DNA of 64,000 bases from JBARKJ01 sp963698885. Its GTDB lineage: Bacteria; Nitrospirota; JACRHJ01. The notes under the pieces were generated by a model. The model saw only the letters and a program-made list of their open reading frames with translations, did no database searches and was not told the DNA's origin. Below are positions 42,779 through 51,104 of this stretch, in pieces (the stretch's first letter is position 1; every line of letters begins with the position of its first letter). The DNA lies in assembly GCA_963698885.1 (NCBI GenBank), contig CAVOSJ010000006.1:248001-312000 (forward strand), given 5' to 3'. Position numbers and translations under genes: made by a program.

Positions 42779-44632
42779 CTAAGCCCCCTCGCGCCGGCCC
42801 TTCTCAAGCGCCACAAGGACTATCGCCACCGCCGCCGGAGTAATCCCCGGTATGCGGCCCGCCTGGCCGACACTCCTGGGCTCCACCTTGGCAAGCTTCT
42901 CCCGCACCTCGCGCGACAGACCCGGAAGAGAATAATCGAACCCTTGCGGGATCAGCTTCCCGTCGTATCGCTTCAGCCGGTCCACCTCGCCCGCCTGCCG
43001 CTTTATATAGCCCTCGTATTTCACTAAAATCTCCACCTGCTCGGCGGCGGCAGGGGCGAGAGCCTCGCCGGGCGGGACGAGAGCCTCGTCGGGCGGATAA
43101 TCAGAGAGCACCCGCGCGTAACTTATTTCCGGCCTTTTCAGCATCTCTTTAAGCGTCATGCTCTCGCCGTCTTGCTCGACCCGCGTAATCGAAAGACGCG
43201 CAAGTTCACGCTCCACCTGCTCACGCTTTTTTAAAAATTTCCGATAAGTTTCATCATCCACAAGACCAAGCGAGTAGCCCTTGCCCATCAGCCGGAGGTC
43301 CGCATTGTCCTCCCGAAGAAGGAGCCGGTACTCCGCGCGTGAAGTGAACATCCGAAACGGCTCATCTATCCCCTTCGTCACCAGGTCGTCAATCATTACA
43401 CCGATATAAGCCTCATCCCGGCCAAGGACAAGGGGGGCGTCCCCCCGGACGTGCTTCACCGCGTTTATCCCGGCGATAAGACCCTGGCCGGCGGCCTCCT
43501 CATACCCGGAGGTCCCGTTTATCTGCCCGGCGTGGAAAAGCCCCGGTATGCGCTTTGTCATAAGGCTCGGGAGCAGCTCGGTCGGCGGGACAAAGTCATA
43601 CTCGATAGCATATCCCGGCCGCATAAGCTCCGCCGACTCCAGGCCCACAACCGTCCGGACGAGGGCTAACTGGACATCCGCCGGAAGGCTCGTGGATATT
43701 CCGTTCGCGTAATATTCCGTGGTGTTATATCCTTCCGGCTCCAGGAAAATCTGGTGGCGCTCCTTATCGGCGAACCGGACTACCTTGTCCTCGATGGACG
43801 GGCAGTAGCGCGGGCCGACGCCCTTTATGGTGCCGGAATAAAGCGGAGAGCGATCTAAGCTTCCCAGGATAATCTCGTGCGTCCGGGCATTGGTATAAGT
43901 CATGTAGCACGGCAGCTGCAGGTTGGTTATCCGCTCCGTGGAGAAGGAGAACGGCGGGGGCGGGTCGTCTCCCGGCTGGGGCTTAAGTCCTTGAAAATCA
44001 ATAGATTTTGCATCTATGCGCGGCGGCGTGCCGGTCTTGAGGCGTCCTATCGGGAACCCAAACTCGGCAAGCGATTCGCTTAGCCCCTGAGAGGGGAACT
44101 CGCCCGCCCTGCCTGCCGGGAAATGGCTCTCGCCGATATGGATCAGGCCGTTTAAGAACGTCCCGGTGGTAAGCACCACGGCGGATGCCCGGTACTCTGT
44201 CCCAAGCTGGTCGACTATCCCGGCGGCGCGGCCGTTCTCCACCAGTATCCGGACCGCCATCCCCTGCTTCAGGTCCAAATTTACCTGGGCCTCCACGGTC
44301 TCCTTCATCACCCGCCGATACCAGGACTTATCGGCCTGCGCCCTGGTCGCCCGGACCGCCGGACCCTTGCTCATATTGAGACGCCGGAACTGGATGCCCG
44401 TCTTGTCGATGACCTTGGCCATCTCCCCGCCTAACGCGTCGATTTCCTTGACGATATGCCCCTTGGCCAGGCCGCCGATGGCCGGGTTGCAGGACATCTG
44501 GGCGACCGAGTCCAGGTTCATGGTAAGAAGCAGGGTGGACGCGCCCATCCGCGCCGCCGCAAGAGCGGCCTCGCAGCCCGCGTGCCCCGCGCCGACGACT
44601 ATTACGTCATATTTTTTGGAATAGCGATACAT
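42779..44632 (-). CDS. mnmG: tRNA uridine-5-carboxymethylaminomethyl enzyme MnmG (GidA)
   Basis: A 617-residue FAD enzyme that works with MnmE on U34 of tRNAs. The FAD-binding Rossmann motif is VIVVGAGHAGCEAALAAARMG at about 10-30. Family signatures include SCNPAIGGLAKGHIVKEIDALGGEM, GTFLNGLIHIGESHFPAGR, RLKTGTPPRID, GRYCPSIEDKVVRFADKERHQIFLEPEG-type block and GLFHAGQINGTSGYEEAAGQGLIAGINA. The C-terminal helical domain ends with LAKVEPRSVGQAGRIPGITPAAVAIVL. Intact and of normal length. Confidence 0.96.
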   Translation of the reverse strand: MYRYSKKYDVIVVGAGHAGCEAALAAARMGASTLLLTMNLDSVAQMSCNPAIGGLAKGHIVKEIDALGGEMAKVIDKTGIQFRRLNMSKGPAVRATRAQADKSWYRRVMKETVEAQVNLDLKQGMAVRILVENGRAAGIVDQLGTEYRASAVVLTTGTFLNGLIHIGESHFPAGRAGEFPSQGLSESLAEFGFPIGRLKTGTPPRIDAKSIDFQGLKPQPGDDPPPPFSFSTERITNLQLPCYMTYTNARTHEIILGSLDRSPLYSGTIKGVGPRYCPSIEDKVVRFADKERHQIFLEPEGYNTTEYYANGISTSLPADVQLALVRTVVGLESAELMRPGYAIEYDFVPPTELLPSLMTKRIPGLFHAGQINGTSGYEEAAGQGLIAGINAVKHVRGDAPLVLGRDEAYIGVMIDDLVTKGIDEPFRMFTSRAEYRLLLREDNADLRLMGKGYSLGLVDDETYRKFLKKREQVERELARLSITRVEQDGESMTLKEMLKRPEISYARVLSDYPPDEALVPPGEALAPAAAEQVEILVKYEGYIKRQAGEVDRLKRYDGKLIPQGFDYSLPGLSREVREKLAKVEPRSVGQAGRIPGITPAAVAIVLVALEKGRREGA

Positions 44633-44643
44633 GAAAACCTTCT

Positions 44644-44690
44644 GTTACTTTCTTTTGGAAAAAAGAAAGTAACCAAAGAAAACCGGGTGA
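44644..44690 (-). repeat. Half copy of the two-hairpin repeat, copy 7 (A only)
   Basis: Hairpin A (44644-44673) pairs GTTACTTTCTTTT with AAAAGAAAGTAAC, followed by CAAAGAAAACCGGGT of the linker. Hairpin B is absent. It sits just upstream of the mnmG start. Confidence 0.75.
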
Positions 44691-44728
44691 AAAACCGTAA
44701 TTCTTGCTAAGCAAAACAACCTAAGACT

Positions 44729-46148
44729 CTATTTCCCTATACAGAATTTGCTGAATATCAGGTTCAGAACGTCCTCCGGGGCGGTACGGCCGACCACCTC
44801 GCCTACCGCGTCCAGCGCCTCCCGAAGCTCCAGCGCAAGGAATTCCGGCGAAAGATTTTTATCGCAGCCGTCAATGAACCTGACCAGCGCCTCGTCCGCC
44901 ATTTCCAGAGCCTGCTTGTGCCGGAGGTTAATCGCGGCCTCCGGGGCCCTTTCTCTGCCCGGACCTAAAATCAACTCCCGGATGCGGGAGGTCAAAGTCA
45001 TCTAAACCCTCGCCGGTCTTGGCGGAAAGATTAACTTCGCTACCTTTTTGGAAAAAGGTAGCGCCAAAAACTTCTAAATTTATTTGCTGGGGCAGGTCAG
45101 CCTTATTTATTACGACCATAACACGGTTTTTAGCCTCGTTTTCTTTGTCCACTTTCTTTTCCGCAAAAGAAAGTGGGAACTTCATGTCATCGTCGTTGAC
45201 TTCCCTGCTACCGTCCAGGACCAGGAGGATTAAATCCGCCTCCTCCATCGCCGCCTTCGAACGTTTTATCCCTTCTCTCTCCACCGGGCACTGGCTCTCG
45301 CGTATCCCCGCCGTGTCAATTACCCGGACCAGCACCCCGCCCAGGTTTATCAGCTCCTCCACGGTGTCGCGTGTCGTGCCCGGTATCTCTGTCACTATCG
45401 CGCGTTCGCTCTTTGTCAGCAGGTTTAAAAGGCTCGATTTCCCGACGTTCGGGGCGCCCACGATGGCAAGTTTTGCCCCCTCCCTGAGAAGCCGGCCCTC
45501 GTCGTATGTCGATAGAAGCGCGCCCAGCTTCTCCCGGACTATGGCTCCATTTTTCTTAAGGCCCAAAGCCGGGACGTAATCCACTTCCTCCTCCGGGAAG
45601 TCGATCGACAGCTCCGTAAGCGCCAGGAGTTCGGCCAGCGCCGCGCGGACATCGTCGATTTTCTCCCTCAGGCCCCCGGACAACTGCTTGACCGCCGCCT
45701 GGAGACTCAGCTCCGTGGAGGCGGATATGATGTCCATGACCGCCTCGGCCTGGGTAAGGTCAATCCTGCCGTTTAAGAACGCCCGCTTTGTGAACTCACC
45801 CGGCTCGGCCAGACGCGCCCCGGCCCGGAGGGCAATCTCCAAGGTCTTTTTTACCGCCGCCGGTCCGCCGTGGCAGTTTATTTCGGCAACGTCCTCCCGG
45901 GTATAGGTTTTAGGCCCCCTCATAAGGACCGCCAGCGCCTCGTCAACCTTCTCCCCTGTATCTGGATTTACCACATTACCATAATACAAGCGGTGAGTTT
46001 GAAAGTTACTCACCACTTCACTATGTATTGGCGTGAAAATACTGCTTAATATCCCCACCGCAGCGGTTCCGGATATACGGACTATTCCGATTCCGCCGAA
46101 ACCGGGCGGGGTGGAAATGGCGCAGATGGTGTCTTTATCGTTTAACAT
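44729..46148 (-). CDS. mnmE: tRNA modification GTPase MnmE, frameshifted, with in-frame repeat insertions
   Basis: MnmE acts with MnmG on tRNA U34. The N-terminal folate-binding domain starts MLNDKDTICAISTPPGFGGIGIVRISG. The G domain has G1 GAPNVGKSSLLNLL at about 230-243, G2/G3 IVTEIPGTTRDTVEE and VIDTAGIRESQ, G4 VINKADLP and G5 LSAKTG. The C-terminus ends with the essential FCIGK motif, but in another frame: one extra T in TTT near 44993 joins GLDD to LTSRIRELI. Two in-frame segments (residues about 324-341 and 355-370) on either side of G4 derive from hairpins of the dispersed repeat. The repaired length is about 472 residues versus 454 in E. coli. Confidence 0.9.
45038..45083 (-). repeat. 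Two-hairpin repeat inside mnmE, B half
   Basis: GCTACCTTTTT pairs with AAAAAGGTAGC (45038-45063), followed by CCAAAAACTTCTAAATTTA of the linker. It is in frame within mnmE and encodes EVFGATFFQKGSE between the G4 and G5 motifs. Confidence 0.85.
45125..45177 (-). repeat. Two-hairpin repeat inside mnmE, A half
   Basis: CCACTTTCTTTT pairs with AAAAGAAAGTGG (45149-45177), with the linker bases CGTTTTCTTTGT next to it. It is in frame and encodes KFPLSFAEKKVDKENEAKN just before the G4 strand VMVVINKAD. About 40 bases of normal mnmE sequence separate it from the B half, where other copies have only linker. Confidence 0.82.
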
Positions 46149-46392
46149 ATTTTAACTCTTTGAAATATCGCGGTTTATCACAGGAAATAAATGCGGAAAG
46201 CACGTTTTTTTTGATTGGAGGCCTGCCGGGGCGTGAGATATGGAAAATGCCAGGGTGGCGGTATTCTTAACCGGCGCGACGAACTCATCCATGCGCCTCT
46301 TGCCGATATCGCAGTACCGGCATACCTCATCCATGCGCGAGGCGTTAGGCAGCGGGTTTATCCCGTCCACCCAAACCACCTTCAGGATTCGG
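46149..46392. other. Gap between yidC and mnmE without a clear gene
   Basis: A jag/khpB gene is often found here between yidC and mnmE in other bacteria. Only an open frame of 75 codons (46152-46379, minus) with no recognisable domain is visible. Its composition does not look convincingly coding and I do not call it as a gene. Confidence 0.4.
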
Positions 46393-47965
46393 CTAAGTTT
46401 CGGCCGAATATTTGTTTATATAGAACTGCTGCGCCATCGTGAGCAGATTGCTCACGGTGAAATACAGCACCAGGCCCGAGGGCAGGTTGATGAACATAAA
46501 GACCATGACGACGGGCATCAACATCATCATCATGTTCTGCTTGGGGTCCATTGTCGTGGGCGTCATCTTCTGCATCACGAGCATGGAGACGCCCATCAGC
46601 AGCGGGAGAACGTAATACGGGTCCTTTGCGGAGAGGTCGTGCAGCCAGAACATAAACGGCGCGTGCCGAAGCTCGATTGAGTTCCCCAGGACCCTGTAAA
46701 GCGCGATGAACACCGGTATCTGGATCAGCATCGGGAGGCACCCGCCCATCGGGTTTACCTTGTGTTTTTTGTAGAGCTCCATCATCTCTTTGTTTAGCTT
46801 GGCCGGGTCGCCTTTATATTTTTCCTTCAGTTCAGCGAACAGCGGCTGGAGCTTCTGCATGCGCTTCATGGACTTCTGGCTCTTGTGCGTAAGCGGCGCG
46901 AACAGGACCTTTATTATTACCGTGAGAATGATAATTGCCCAGCCCCAGTTGCCGACTAACTTATAGAAATACTTCAGCGCGACAAAGAGCGGTTTGGCGA
47001 TTACGGTGAACCAGCCGAAATCCACCGCCCTCTCAAGCTCGTGGCCCGCCGCCTTCAGCCGGTCGTATTCCTTGGGGCCTACATACAGTGAGAATTTTTC
47101 GGCAGGCCCGGCTGAGCGTATGGCCACGATGCCGGTGCCGGTTGATCCACTCTCGACGATTGCCTTGAACGGCCCGGACGGCACGACCGCGGCTATGAAA
47201 TATTTATCCGTTACTCCGGTATATCCCGACCGGCCCGAATAGTTTTTCATCACCGCGAGCTTGGCCGGGTTGTCCTCGTACTTCGTCCCATCCACTAATG
47301 TGAAAGGCCCGACAAAGCCATACCTGCCCTTCTCTTTTAAGCTGGTCAAGCTCCCGAAGCCGTCTCCCATGTACAAAACCGCCGACGGATAACCCTTAGC
47401 CTCGAACGAGCCGTTTATTACATAGCTTCCGTCTATAAAAGACAAATTCTTTACCAGCGTCTTGCCGTCCGGCCCCTGCGCAGAAAGCGTCAGCGTCCCC
47501 TCGCCGCCTTTCTCCAGCGTCAGGGCGTCCTTGTCGGCGGTATAAACCACCTCCTCGGCCTGGGCCGGCGAAGTCCCCACGGGCGCCAGCGTGAGCGGCA
47601 TCACCGTCGTTTCCGGCTGGACCATCTCAACAGGCTTGCCCTCGGCGTCCTGGTACTTTTTCAATTTAAAACTTTTGAGCGTCCCGCCGCGTGTGGTTAT
47701 CACCGCGGAGTAAAGCGACGTCTCTACCTTAATTTCCTTCGCGGGCGCGCCAGCCGCCTGAGGGAGCGTGGAAACCGGCGACGGGGCTAAAGCGGCCGAG
47801 GTCTGCGCCCCGGGGGCCTGGTTCCCCCCGTTCGCCCCTTGCTTAGGCTGAACGGGCGCCTGAACAGGGGCAGGACGGCATGGGCTTGGGAGGCGGGAAT
47901 AAGAAGTTATAACCTACAAGTATGGCTACCGAGAGGGCTATTGCCAGAATTAAGTTCTTTTCCAT
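46393..47965 (-). CDS. yidC: Membrane protein insertase YidC, frameshifted near the N-terminus
   Basis: An inner-membrane insertase of about 523 residues (Oxa1/YidC family, Gram-negative type). The N-terminus MEKNLILAIALSVAILVGYNF is the first transmembrane helix; the frame then breaks near 47876 in a Pro/Gln-rich linker (PAPVQAPVQPKQG) and resumes as the large periplasmic beta domain (VITTRGGTLKSFKLKKYQ, SFEAKGYPSAVLYMGDGF). The C-terminal five-helix insertase core carries PLTHKSQKSMKRMQKLQPLFAELKEKYKGDP and NPMGGCLPMLIQIPVFIALYRVL. One-base correction restores a normal protein. The downstream end is free of a clear jag gene. Confidence 0.92.
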
Positions 47966-47988
47966 TTAAACCTTTCAAGGCTAAGACC

Positions 47989-48086
47989 GTACTTTTCTTT
48001 CGGGTGAAAGAAAAGTACCAAAAGAAAGCCAGACTTTAAGCCCAGCTTTTCTTTGTCTTACTTTCTTTTCCCGAAAAGAAAGTAAG
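47989..48086. repeat. Two-hairpin dispersed repeat, copy 9 (A-A type)
   Basis: First hairpin (47989-48018): GTACTTTTCTTTC with GAAAGAAAAGTAC. Second (48057-48086): CTTACTTTCTTTT with AAAAGAAAGTAAG. The linker holds CAAAAGAAAGCCAGACTTTAA. It fills the yidD-yidC gap. Confidence 0.87.
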
Positions 48087-48090
48087 GGTT

Positions 48091-48300
48091 TTAAGGAACC
48101 GGATCAAACCCGCCCGGATGAAACGGGTGGCATTTTAATATCCTCTTGGCGGTAAGGATGAATCCCTTAAAGAAACCATATTTCATGAAAGCGGAAAGGG
48201 AGTATTCCGAACAGGATGGATAGAAACGGCAGCGCGAAGGCAGAAGCGGCGATATGACCGCCCTGTATAGCTTAATAATGCCAATAAACAGCCATTTCAA
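48091..48300 (-). CDS. yidD: Membrane protein insertion efficiency factor YidD
   Basis: A 69-residue protein with the YidD signatures LIKLYRAVISPLLPSRCRFYPSCSEYS and AKRILKCHPFHPGGFDPVP. It assists YidC-dependent insertion. The start overlaps the end of rnpA by four bases, as is usual for the rpmH-rnpA-yidD-yidC order. Confidence 0.95.
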   Translation of the reverse strand: MKWLFIGIIKLYRAVISPLLPSRCRFYPSCSEYSLSAFMKYGFFKGFILTAKRILKCHPFHPGGFDPVP

Positions 48301-48713
48301 GGCTTATCCATCTCCCTATCTTTAATCCCGGCGGGACGTCCGCCGGTCGCGGAAACCGCCTTCCCAGCCATCCGCCTTAATCGGAGCTTCCCGGCTATCC
48401 GCCGTACTTCCAGGGCTATCTTAAAAAAAGGGGCGTCTCCCGCCCCTTTCCTCGCGATTAAAACAAGCTCCCACCCCGATAACGATGGGTCAAGCTCCTG
48501 CCGGATGGCTTCCCGTATCCTCCGCTTCACAAGGTTACGCACGCATGCGCACCCGACCTTGCGGCTCACGGTCATCCCCACCCTTAAGGGCCCCTCTGCG
48601 GGCCTCATGACAGCTAATAAATATCTGCCCGGGCTTTTTACCCCCCCGCTGTACACCCGCTCGTACTCGGAGTGTCTCCTTATACGGCGCGATTTATCAA
48701 GCGGGAACGACAT
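48297..48713 (-). CDS. rnpA: Ribonuclease P protein component
   Basis: The protein subunit of RNase P, which trims tRNA 5' ends. It shows RIRRHSEYERVYSGGVKS, RVGMTVSRKVGCACVRNLVKRRIREAIRQEL, with the RNR-like conserved block, and LVLIARKGAGDAPF. The ATG at 48713 is preferred over the GTG at 48719. The C-terminal 30 residues are a poorly conserved basic extension. It is between rpmH and yidD. Confidence 0.93.
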   Translation of the reverse strand: MSFPLDKSRRIRRHSEYERVYSGGVKSPGRYLLAVMRPAEGPLRVGMTVSRKVGCACVRNLVKRRIREAIRQELDPSLSGWELVLIARKGAGDAPFFKIALEVRRIAGKLRLRRMAGKAVSATGGRPAGIKDREMDKP

Positions 48714-48741
48714 AGCCACTACCCCGAAAGGGAAAAACGTA

Positions 48742-48876
48742 CTATTTCGTAAGTCTCTTGCGGCCCTTGGCGCGCCTGCGCTTGATAACTAACCGTCCGC
48801 CCGCAGTGGACATCCTGGTCCTGAACCCGTGGGTCCGTTTCATTTTGAGGTTGCTTGGCTGAAAAGTGATGCTCAT
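48742..48876 (-). CDS. rpmH: 50S ribosomal protein L34
   Basis: A 44-residue protein: MSITFQPSNLKMKRTHGFRTRM, then STAGGRLVIKRRRAKGRKRL, the normal L34 sequence. Too short for most gene finders, but unmistakable. A GGGAGAAG ribosome site lies upstream, and a good promoter is at 48919-48947. It starts the leftward origin operon. Confidence 0.97.
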   Translation of the reverse strand: MSITFQPSNLKMKRTHGFRTRMSTAGGRLVIKRRRAKGRKRLTK

Positions 48877-48918
48877 AGTCTTCTCCCGTTAAATTTATGC
48901 CTTCAGGTCAAAAAGCGT

Positions 48919-48947
48919 ATTATTATTCAAAATGAAGGGAAAGTCAA
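48919..48947 (-). promoter_or_regulatory. Sigma70-type promoter of rpmH-rnpA
   Basis: On the minus strand TTGACT (48947-48942), a 17-base spacer and AATAAT (48924-48919), followed by about 40 bases of leader before rpmH. Confidence 0.6.
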
Positions 48948-48949
48948 GG

Positions 48950-49585
48950 ATAGTTTATTAAAACGCCCGGCCTCTTGCCCCTGTTCATCCCTGTGTTTTT
49001 AAGATAAATAAATAGTAACACTAATAGCTAGGGGCTGTGGAATTGTGGGGGCCCGGGTTAAGACCCCGTTAAAACACGTAAACCAGCGGTGGAAATCCTG
49101 TGGGTAAAATGGCCCCGAACGGGCCTTTGCGGTCCGCTTAACTACCTGCTTTAATATTTAAAAATACTTGAATTAACAGGTTTTTAAACTTTCTTCAAGA
49201 GATAGAAATTCCTTGATTACCGACCCTGTTTCTGCTATCATGCAACACTCCCCTAAAAGGGGGATTAAGCGGGGCCGGGGGACGGATTGTTGCCGCCGTG
49301 AGTTTGCGGGGACATGGCATTCCAAATGAAGCCTCCAGGATAAATTATTCCCCCACAGGTTTTTTGTAGGGTCTCCCCGTAAAGAAGCAAAACAACGGAA
49401 AAACGCGGACTTAAACCCTGTGAAAAATAATAGCTTAAAGCATGGTTTAGAGGTAAAAAGTGATTGAAAAATAAGTAAAAATTAACTTATCAACACCTGT
49501 GGAAAACGATGTGCGTAACTCGACACCCGGAAGAGACGCCTAAAAGCATTGCCGGGGAAGGCTTTATGGATTATCAGGAAATATT
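48950..49585. other. oriC: Probable chromosomal replication origin (oriC)
   Basis: A 636-base gene-free region between the divergent rpmH and dnaA. Several motifs are one or two bases off the DnaA box TTATCCACA: TTATCAACA (49487-49495), TGTGGAAAA (49498-49506, reverse), TGTGGGTAA (49099-49107, reverse) and TGTGAAAAA (49419-49427, reverse). AT-rich stretches lie at about 49145-49215 and 49440-49490 and could unwind. A GC-rich hairpin repeat lies near 49249. The exact origin and unwinding site cannot be fixed without a test. Confidence 0.75.
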
Positions 49586-50962
49586 ATGCAGGAAGTAGTA
49601 AAGGATATCTGGTCGGAGGCACGGGAGCTTATATCGAAAGAAGTGAGTCGCCAGAACTTCGACACCTGGATACGCCCAGTAAAGCTCCAGTCTATAGACG
49701 GGACTGGGGTTACTTTAAGCGTCCCGAACCGGTTCTTTAAAGAATGGCTGCACGAGCATTATTTCGAGCTTCTGACCCGGGTACTGAAGGAAGTGCTGGA
49801 AAGGGACGAAATCGCCCTTTCTTTTCAGATATCCAAAGGGGGGCCAGTGACCGGGCAAGGCCTGGGAGAGCTGCCGCCTCCTGCGTCTCTCCCGACGGCC
49901 CAGGTCCCGGTTGTTGCAGAAACACAGAAGATAAGGGGCAAAAACAACGGCTTCAACCCCAAATACACCTTTTGCAGTTTCGTAGTCGGCAAGTCGAACG
50001 AGTTCGCGCATGCCGCGGCCAAGGCCGTCGCGGAAAACCCGGCCAGGGCTTATAACCCGCTATTCGTTTACGGAGGCGTCGGACTGGGCAAGACCCACCT
50101 GCTCCAGGCCATCTGCGCGTACATAAAAGAGCACTCCCCGAAGACACGGATAACCTTCTTGACTTCTGAGGAGTTCACAAACGAGCTTATCTCGTCCATC
50201 CACTACAACCGGATGACCGAGTTTCGGAACAAGTACAGGAATACCGACCTCCTGGTTATAGACGACATACAGTTCATAGCGGGCAAGGAGCGCACCCAGG
50301 AGGAGTTTTTCCATACGTTCAACACCCTGCACGAATACGGCAAGCAGATAGTGATGTCCTCCGACCGCTTCCCCAAGGAGATGCCGGACATGGAGGAGCG
50401 CCTCCGGTCGCGTTTTGAATGGGGGCTCATAGCGGACATCCAGCCGCCGGACATGGAGACGAAGGCGGCCATCGTGGCGAAGAAGGCGGAGCAGGAAGGC
50501 ATAACCGTCCCGGAAGACGTGGCAATGTTTTTGGCCAACAACATAAAATCCAACGTCCGGGAGCTGGAGGGCTCGCTGATACGCTTGGGGGCTTACGCAT
50601 CGCTTACGGGCCGCCAGATAACCCTGGAGCTTGCCAGGACTGTGTTAAGAGACGTCATAACCGAAAAGGAACGGGTAATAGGCCTGGACGAGATAATAAA
50701 GCTCGTGGCCGACCACTTCCAGATAAAGATATCCGAGATAAAGTCCAAGAAACGGACGCGGAACCTGGTGCACCCACGGCAGGTGGCGATGTATTTATGC
50801 CGGACGGTCGCCGGCAGCTCTCTTCCGGAGGTCGGGAAGGCGTTCGGCGGGAAAGACCATACCACGGTCCTGCACGCATGCCGGCAGGTGGACGGGAAGC
50901 GTGCAAGCGACATCAAGTTCGACGCGGAGGTAGAGTCCCTGGCCAAGGCGGTAAAGGGATAG
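49586..50962 (+). CDS. dnaA: Chromosomal replication initiator DnaA
   Basis: A 458-residue initiator. Domain I (1-80, with SRQNFDTWIRPVKL), a variable linker, the AAA+ domain from about 120 with YTFCSFVVGKSNEFAHAAAKAVAENPARAYNPLFVYGGVGLGKTHLL (Walker A GGVGLGKT at about 162), Walker B LLVIDDIQFIAGKE and RSRFEWGLIADIQPPDMETK. The C-terminal DNA-binding domain ends with SKKRTRNLVHPRQVAMYLCR and FGGKDHTTVLHACRQV. All parts are intact. It starts the rightward origin operon, after oriC. Confidence 0.97.
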   Translation: MQEVVKDIWSEARELISKEVSRQNFDTWIRPVKLQSIDGTGVTLSVPNRFFKEWLHEHYFELLTRVLKEVLERDEIALSFQISKGGPVTGQGLGELPPPASLPTAQVPVVAETQKIRGKNNGFNPKYTFCSFVVGKSNEFAHAAAKAVAENPARAYNPLFVYGGVGLGKTHLLQAICAYIKEHSPKTRITFLTSEEFTNELISSIHYNRMTEFRNKYRNTDLLVIDDIQFIAGKERTQEEFFHTFNTLHEYGKQIVMSSDRFPKEMPDMEERLRSRFEWGLIADIQPPDMETKAAIVAKKAEQEGITVPEDVAMFLANNIKSNVRELEGSLIRLGAYASLTGRQITLELARTVLRDVITEKERVIGLDEIIKLVADHFQIKISEIKSKKRTRNLVHPRQVAMYLCRTVAGSSLPEVGKAFGGKDHTTVLHACRQVDGKRASDIKFDAEVESLAKAVKG

Positions 50963-50973
50963 GACCGACAACC

Positions 50974-51070
50974 CTACTTTCTTTTCAGGTGAAAAGAAAG
51001 TAGCAAAGAAAAGCCGGGCTTAAAACCCCGCTTTCTTTTGTTACTTTTCTTTCACGTGAAAGAAAAGTAA
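50974..51070. repeat. Two-hairpin dispersed repeat, copy 10 (A-A type)
   Basis: First hairpin (50974-51003): CTACTTTCTTTTC with GAAAAGAAAGTAG. Second (51041-51070): TTACTTTTCTTTC and GAAAGAAAAGTAA with CACGTG at the centre. It lies between dnaA and dnaN. Confidence 0.88.
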
Positions 51071-51104
51071 GGGTGTATTTAATTCATTCGAGAAAGGGGC
51101 TCCA

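Noticed and set aside
46152..46379. A 75-codon frame between yidC and mnmE on the minus strand.
   Set aside because: No domain or convincing ribosome site, and the residue pattern does not look like a real protein.
51041..51070. TTTCACGTGAAA inside repeat copy 10 resembles parS (TGTTTCACGTGAAACA).
   Set aside because: The outer bases differ (CTTT/AAAG), and the palindrome is explained by the repeat hairpin; two much better parS sites exist nearby.
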